This document shows, in pieces, positions 61,901 to 64,000 of a stretch of 64,000 nt of DNA (positions are counted from its first letter, which is position 1; every line of letters begins with the position of its first letter). The notes beneath the pieces are model-generated. The model was not told the DNA's origin. It saw only the letters and a program-made list of their open reading frames with translations, and ran no database searches. The position numbers were made by a program, and so were the translations under genes. Where the stretch lies: contig JAKOGI010000005.1 in NCBI GenBank assembly GCA_029747015.1, positions 310,001-374,000 of the forward strand, read 5' to 3'. The DNA comes from Carnegiea gigantea. Taxonomy: Eukaryota; Streptophyta; Magnoliopsida; Caryophyllales; Cactaceae.

Positions 61901-62322
61901 TACGTGTTGAGCTTCGACTCACCATTCGAATGTTTTCATGTTTTCTGTTTTAGGTATGGGATCCATGAACTCCCATCATCCTGGCAAGTCATAAGGCATC
62001 AAGGAGCAAACACGAGTTGCAGGGTTTAATGGGCAGTAGCTAGTCAAGTGCTCACAGTGATGACAGGTAGCACCCTGGGAATTTACATATAGTTATACTT
62101 TTGAACCTTTGGGGGATCGATAGAGCTTACAAGTTATCACGTATACTATAAACTGCATAAGAGAACAAATATTTATCTCATGCTAAAGTGAGTATATCAA
62201 GTAGCCTTGTTCCACTACGGAACGGCGGTAATGCCTCCAATCAAAGGCTTCCACTGCAAATCAATAGTAATTAGGCTACAGTAATCAAACATTAACAATT
62301 GGGGGCGTTACAGGGCGTTACA
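58949..62322 (+). repeat. Right LTR of the LARD-like element (complete, 3374 bp)
   Basis: Starts TGTAACGGCCCGAACC and ends GGGGCGTTACAGGGCGTTACA. The last ten bases are doubled (GGGCGTTACA twice), as also in the left LTR. It includes a GC- and pyrimidine-rich block at 59280-59660, probably near the transcript start (R/U5). An internal 98-codon open stretch (61614-61910, also 54253-54549) is conserved only because the LTRs are young. Confidence 0.92.
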
Positions 62323-63221
62323 AATTCTAGATTGCAGATCTTGGTAAACTCAAGTACTTTCTTGGCATTGAGGTATCACGGTCTCCTGGTAAGATCCTTA
62401 TTCGTCAAAGAAAGTATGTCCTTGATATGCTTTCAGAATGCGGGTTGCTTGGATGCAAACCCGTTGACTCACCGATGGTCCCTGAGACCAAGCTCATGCC
62501 TGATGAGGGAGCACCCCTACATGATCCTGAGAGATATTGGAGACTGGTCGGGAAGCTAAATTATCTAACAGTTACTCGACCCGACATTGTTTGTCCAATG
62601 AGTGTAGTGAGCCAGTTCATATCAGCCCCGCACACTACACACTGGGATGCAGCTATTCGGATCCTTAGATACCTCAAGGGATATCCAGGTAAAGGAGTTG
62701 TATATTCTGATCAGGGACATAGTAAGATCGCAGCGTTCACTGATGCCGATTGGGCAGGTTGTCCTACTAGTCGAAGGTCCACTACTGGATATTGTGTCTT
62801 CTTTGTTGGTAACCTTATATCCTGGAAGAGTAAGAAACAATCAGTTATATCTCGATCCAGTGCAGAATCAGAATACCGCGCAATGGCAAACACATCCTGT
62901 GAGCTAGTTTGGACGAAGCGCTTACTCAGCGAGCTAGGTGTTCACCATGATGGTTTGATGAGGCTACACTGTGACAATCAAGCTGCCATGCATATTGCCA
63001 ATAATTAAGTCTTCCATGTGCGGACCCAGCACATTGAGGTGGATTGTCAACTAATTCGAGATCTTGTCATGGGAACATCCTTTTGTCCCCTATGTATTCA
63101 ACTCATTCACGTTCGGACAGATCTTCAGCTCGCCGAGATTCTAACCAAGCCCCTTCGCAAAGCCCCAATTAATACTATATGTAACAAGTTGGGGATGTTA
63201 GACATATACTCTCCAACTTGA
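62323..63221 (+). pseudogene. Copia pol fragment: end of reverse transcriptase plus RNase H
   Basis: From the LTR boundary the frame reads, after a TAG at 62328-62330, ADLGKLKYFLGIEVSRSPG, then YWRLVGKLNYLTVTRPDI, then the RNase H blocks FTDADWAGCPTSRRSTTGY, SSAESEYRAMA and LHCDNQAAMHIANN. There is a TAA (63006-63008) where the family continues, then VFHVRTQHIEVDCQLIRD and ADILTK-like AEILTKPL to a stop at 63221. These are the classic copia late pol motifs. The N-terminal part of pol is absent, cut exactly at the LARD-like LTR end. Confidence 0.9.
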
Positions 63222-63228
63222 GGAGGAG

Positions 63229-63404
63229 TGTTAAAGATAGAAAGTCGGAGGTGTATTAGGAATGTGAATATTTGTAATTATTTCTTTCCTACTCTTACGT
63301 TATTTCCTTCCTTATTTTACCATTTGCCTTTTGCTATATATGTATGTAACTTTGATTAGAGGTATACACAGAAATTATAATCTTTCCAATACAATTACAC
63401 AATT
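63229..63404 (+). repeat. 3' LTR start of the copia element
   Basis: GAGGAGGAG (63220-63228) is the polypurine tract, and TGTTAAAGATAG then starts the LTR. The right end is uncertain; a likely end is TTACACA near 63403. The length of about 175 bp is typical of a short copia LTR. Confidence 0.6.
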
Positions 63405-64000
63405 GATTAGGAAATCTACATCATAAAGTTGTTTGATAAAGATATAGATTTCATTCTTAGGCTACAATTATTAAAAAATGTCATTAGAAAACAAGCAATT
63501 GATGTTTCAATTTCTCTTCCTACTACACAATTTTATTTGGATTAGAAATTGCATTTGTTCATTCGTTTATGCATTGTAAATCACACATGACAATTTAAAC
63601 ATAACATACTTATCCCTTTATCTCACTGTATTCGAATCTTCTAGTTAGTTTTCCGTTACAATGACATGAATCAATTGGCTCCCTAACCATCACTTGACCA
63701 TGAAGGGGACGACACCAGATGTAGTAGAAGTGTGACCGGGAAAAAAAATTTAAGATTATTGTAGGTTCGAATTATTGTTGCTTCAAAGAAACAAAAGCTT
63801 GTCATAGAAACTTTCCACCATTTTAGTAATGGGCAACACTTACATCATAGACCCGATGAATATGGTGCATTTGAATCAAGGCAACATAATGTTTTTCTGG
63901 ACAAGGAGACCGTGGAAGTGTGGTTGTCATAGGGCTTTAAAAATTTAAAAAGTTACTACATATGGTAAGTCCGATTTATAGACCTGGGACTACTATATGC
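63405..64000. other. Right-edge flank
   Basis: AT-rich sequence; no coding exon, RNA gene or repeat could be supported. Confidence 0.5.

Larger units (their letters stand above)
52191..62322 (+). mobile_element. LARD-like large LTR-retrotransposon derivative
   Basis: Two direct repeats (52191-54960 and 58949-62322) bracket a 3988-bp interior. Right after the left repeat is TGGTATCAGAGC (54965-54976), the initiator tRNA-Met primer site. Just before the right repeat is AAGGGGGGAAGGC (to 58948), a polypurine tract. The LTR is bounded TGTAACG...CGTTACA. No gag, protease, integrase or reverse transcriptase frame exists in the interior. A very long LTR with a non-coding interior is the definition of a LARD. 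The TGTAAC...GTTACA ends and a degraded YVGPYEV... stretch near 58770 suggest descent from a Ty3/gypsy (chromovirus-like) element; that is inference. It must be mobilised in trans if at all. Confidence 0.88.

Overview
This is a nuclear genome window from a land plant, most likely a eudicot. The evidence is AT-rich DNA, short exons separated by long GT..AG introns, an Arabidopsis-type telomere-like repeat, copia and gypsy LTR elements primed by initiator tRNA-Met, and plant gene families. There is one 100-N assembly gap (52091-52190). All gene models are exon chains built by eye from splice signals and reading-frame phase.

Genes, left to right. (1) The first exon of an unrecognised minus-strand gene runs off the left edge (1-67). 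(2) A complete 12-exon amidase-signature gene lies on the minus strand (8633 down to 1497; 631 codons) with an intact Lys-Ser-Ser triad. (3) An unrecognised plus-strand gene starts at 12761. Six exons to 15395 join in perfect phase; probable further exons continue to about 22455. (4) A complete 9-exon alpha/beta-hydrolase (acid-lipase type) gene lies on the plus strand (27955-34831; 698 codons). (5) A two-exon plus-strand gene for a plant protein of unknown function has a tiny last exon (47977-49082 and 51155-51203; 384 codons).

The space between genes is mostly mobile DNA. 8685-10965 is a giant inverted repeat (foldback element). 11224-12545 is a hAT-type element with an 8-bp target duplication. 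24000-24660 is a minisatellite of about 90 bp period. 27198-27522 is the C-terminal end of a retroelement RNase H. 35947-39191 and scattered sites carry two MITE families with nearly the same outer ends but different bodies. 41897-42586 is a second hAT-like element. 42659-45333 is a complete but defective copia element (two LTRs, TSD ATCAA, gag only).

52191-62322 is a large retrotransposon derivative (LARD-like). It has LTRs of about 3.4 kb, a 4-kb interior without gag-pol, a tRNA-Met primer site and a polypurine tract. It abuts a truncated copia pol (62323-63221) that is followed by its own 3' LTR. The least expected observations are this LARD-like element and its hidden left end, the foldback element, the telomere-like array inside an amidase intron, the paired MITE families, and the 49-bp terminal exon next to an intronic MITE. 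The genes do not form an evident pathway; they are independent plant loci embedded in transposon-rich DNA.
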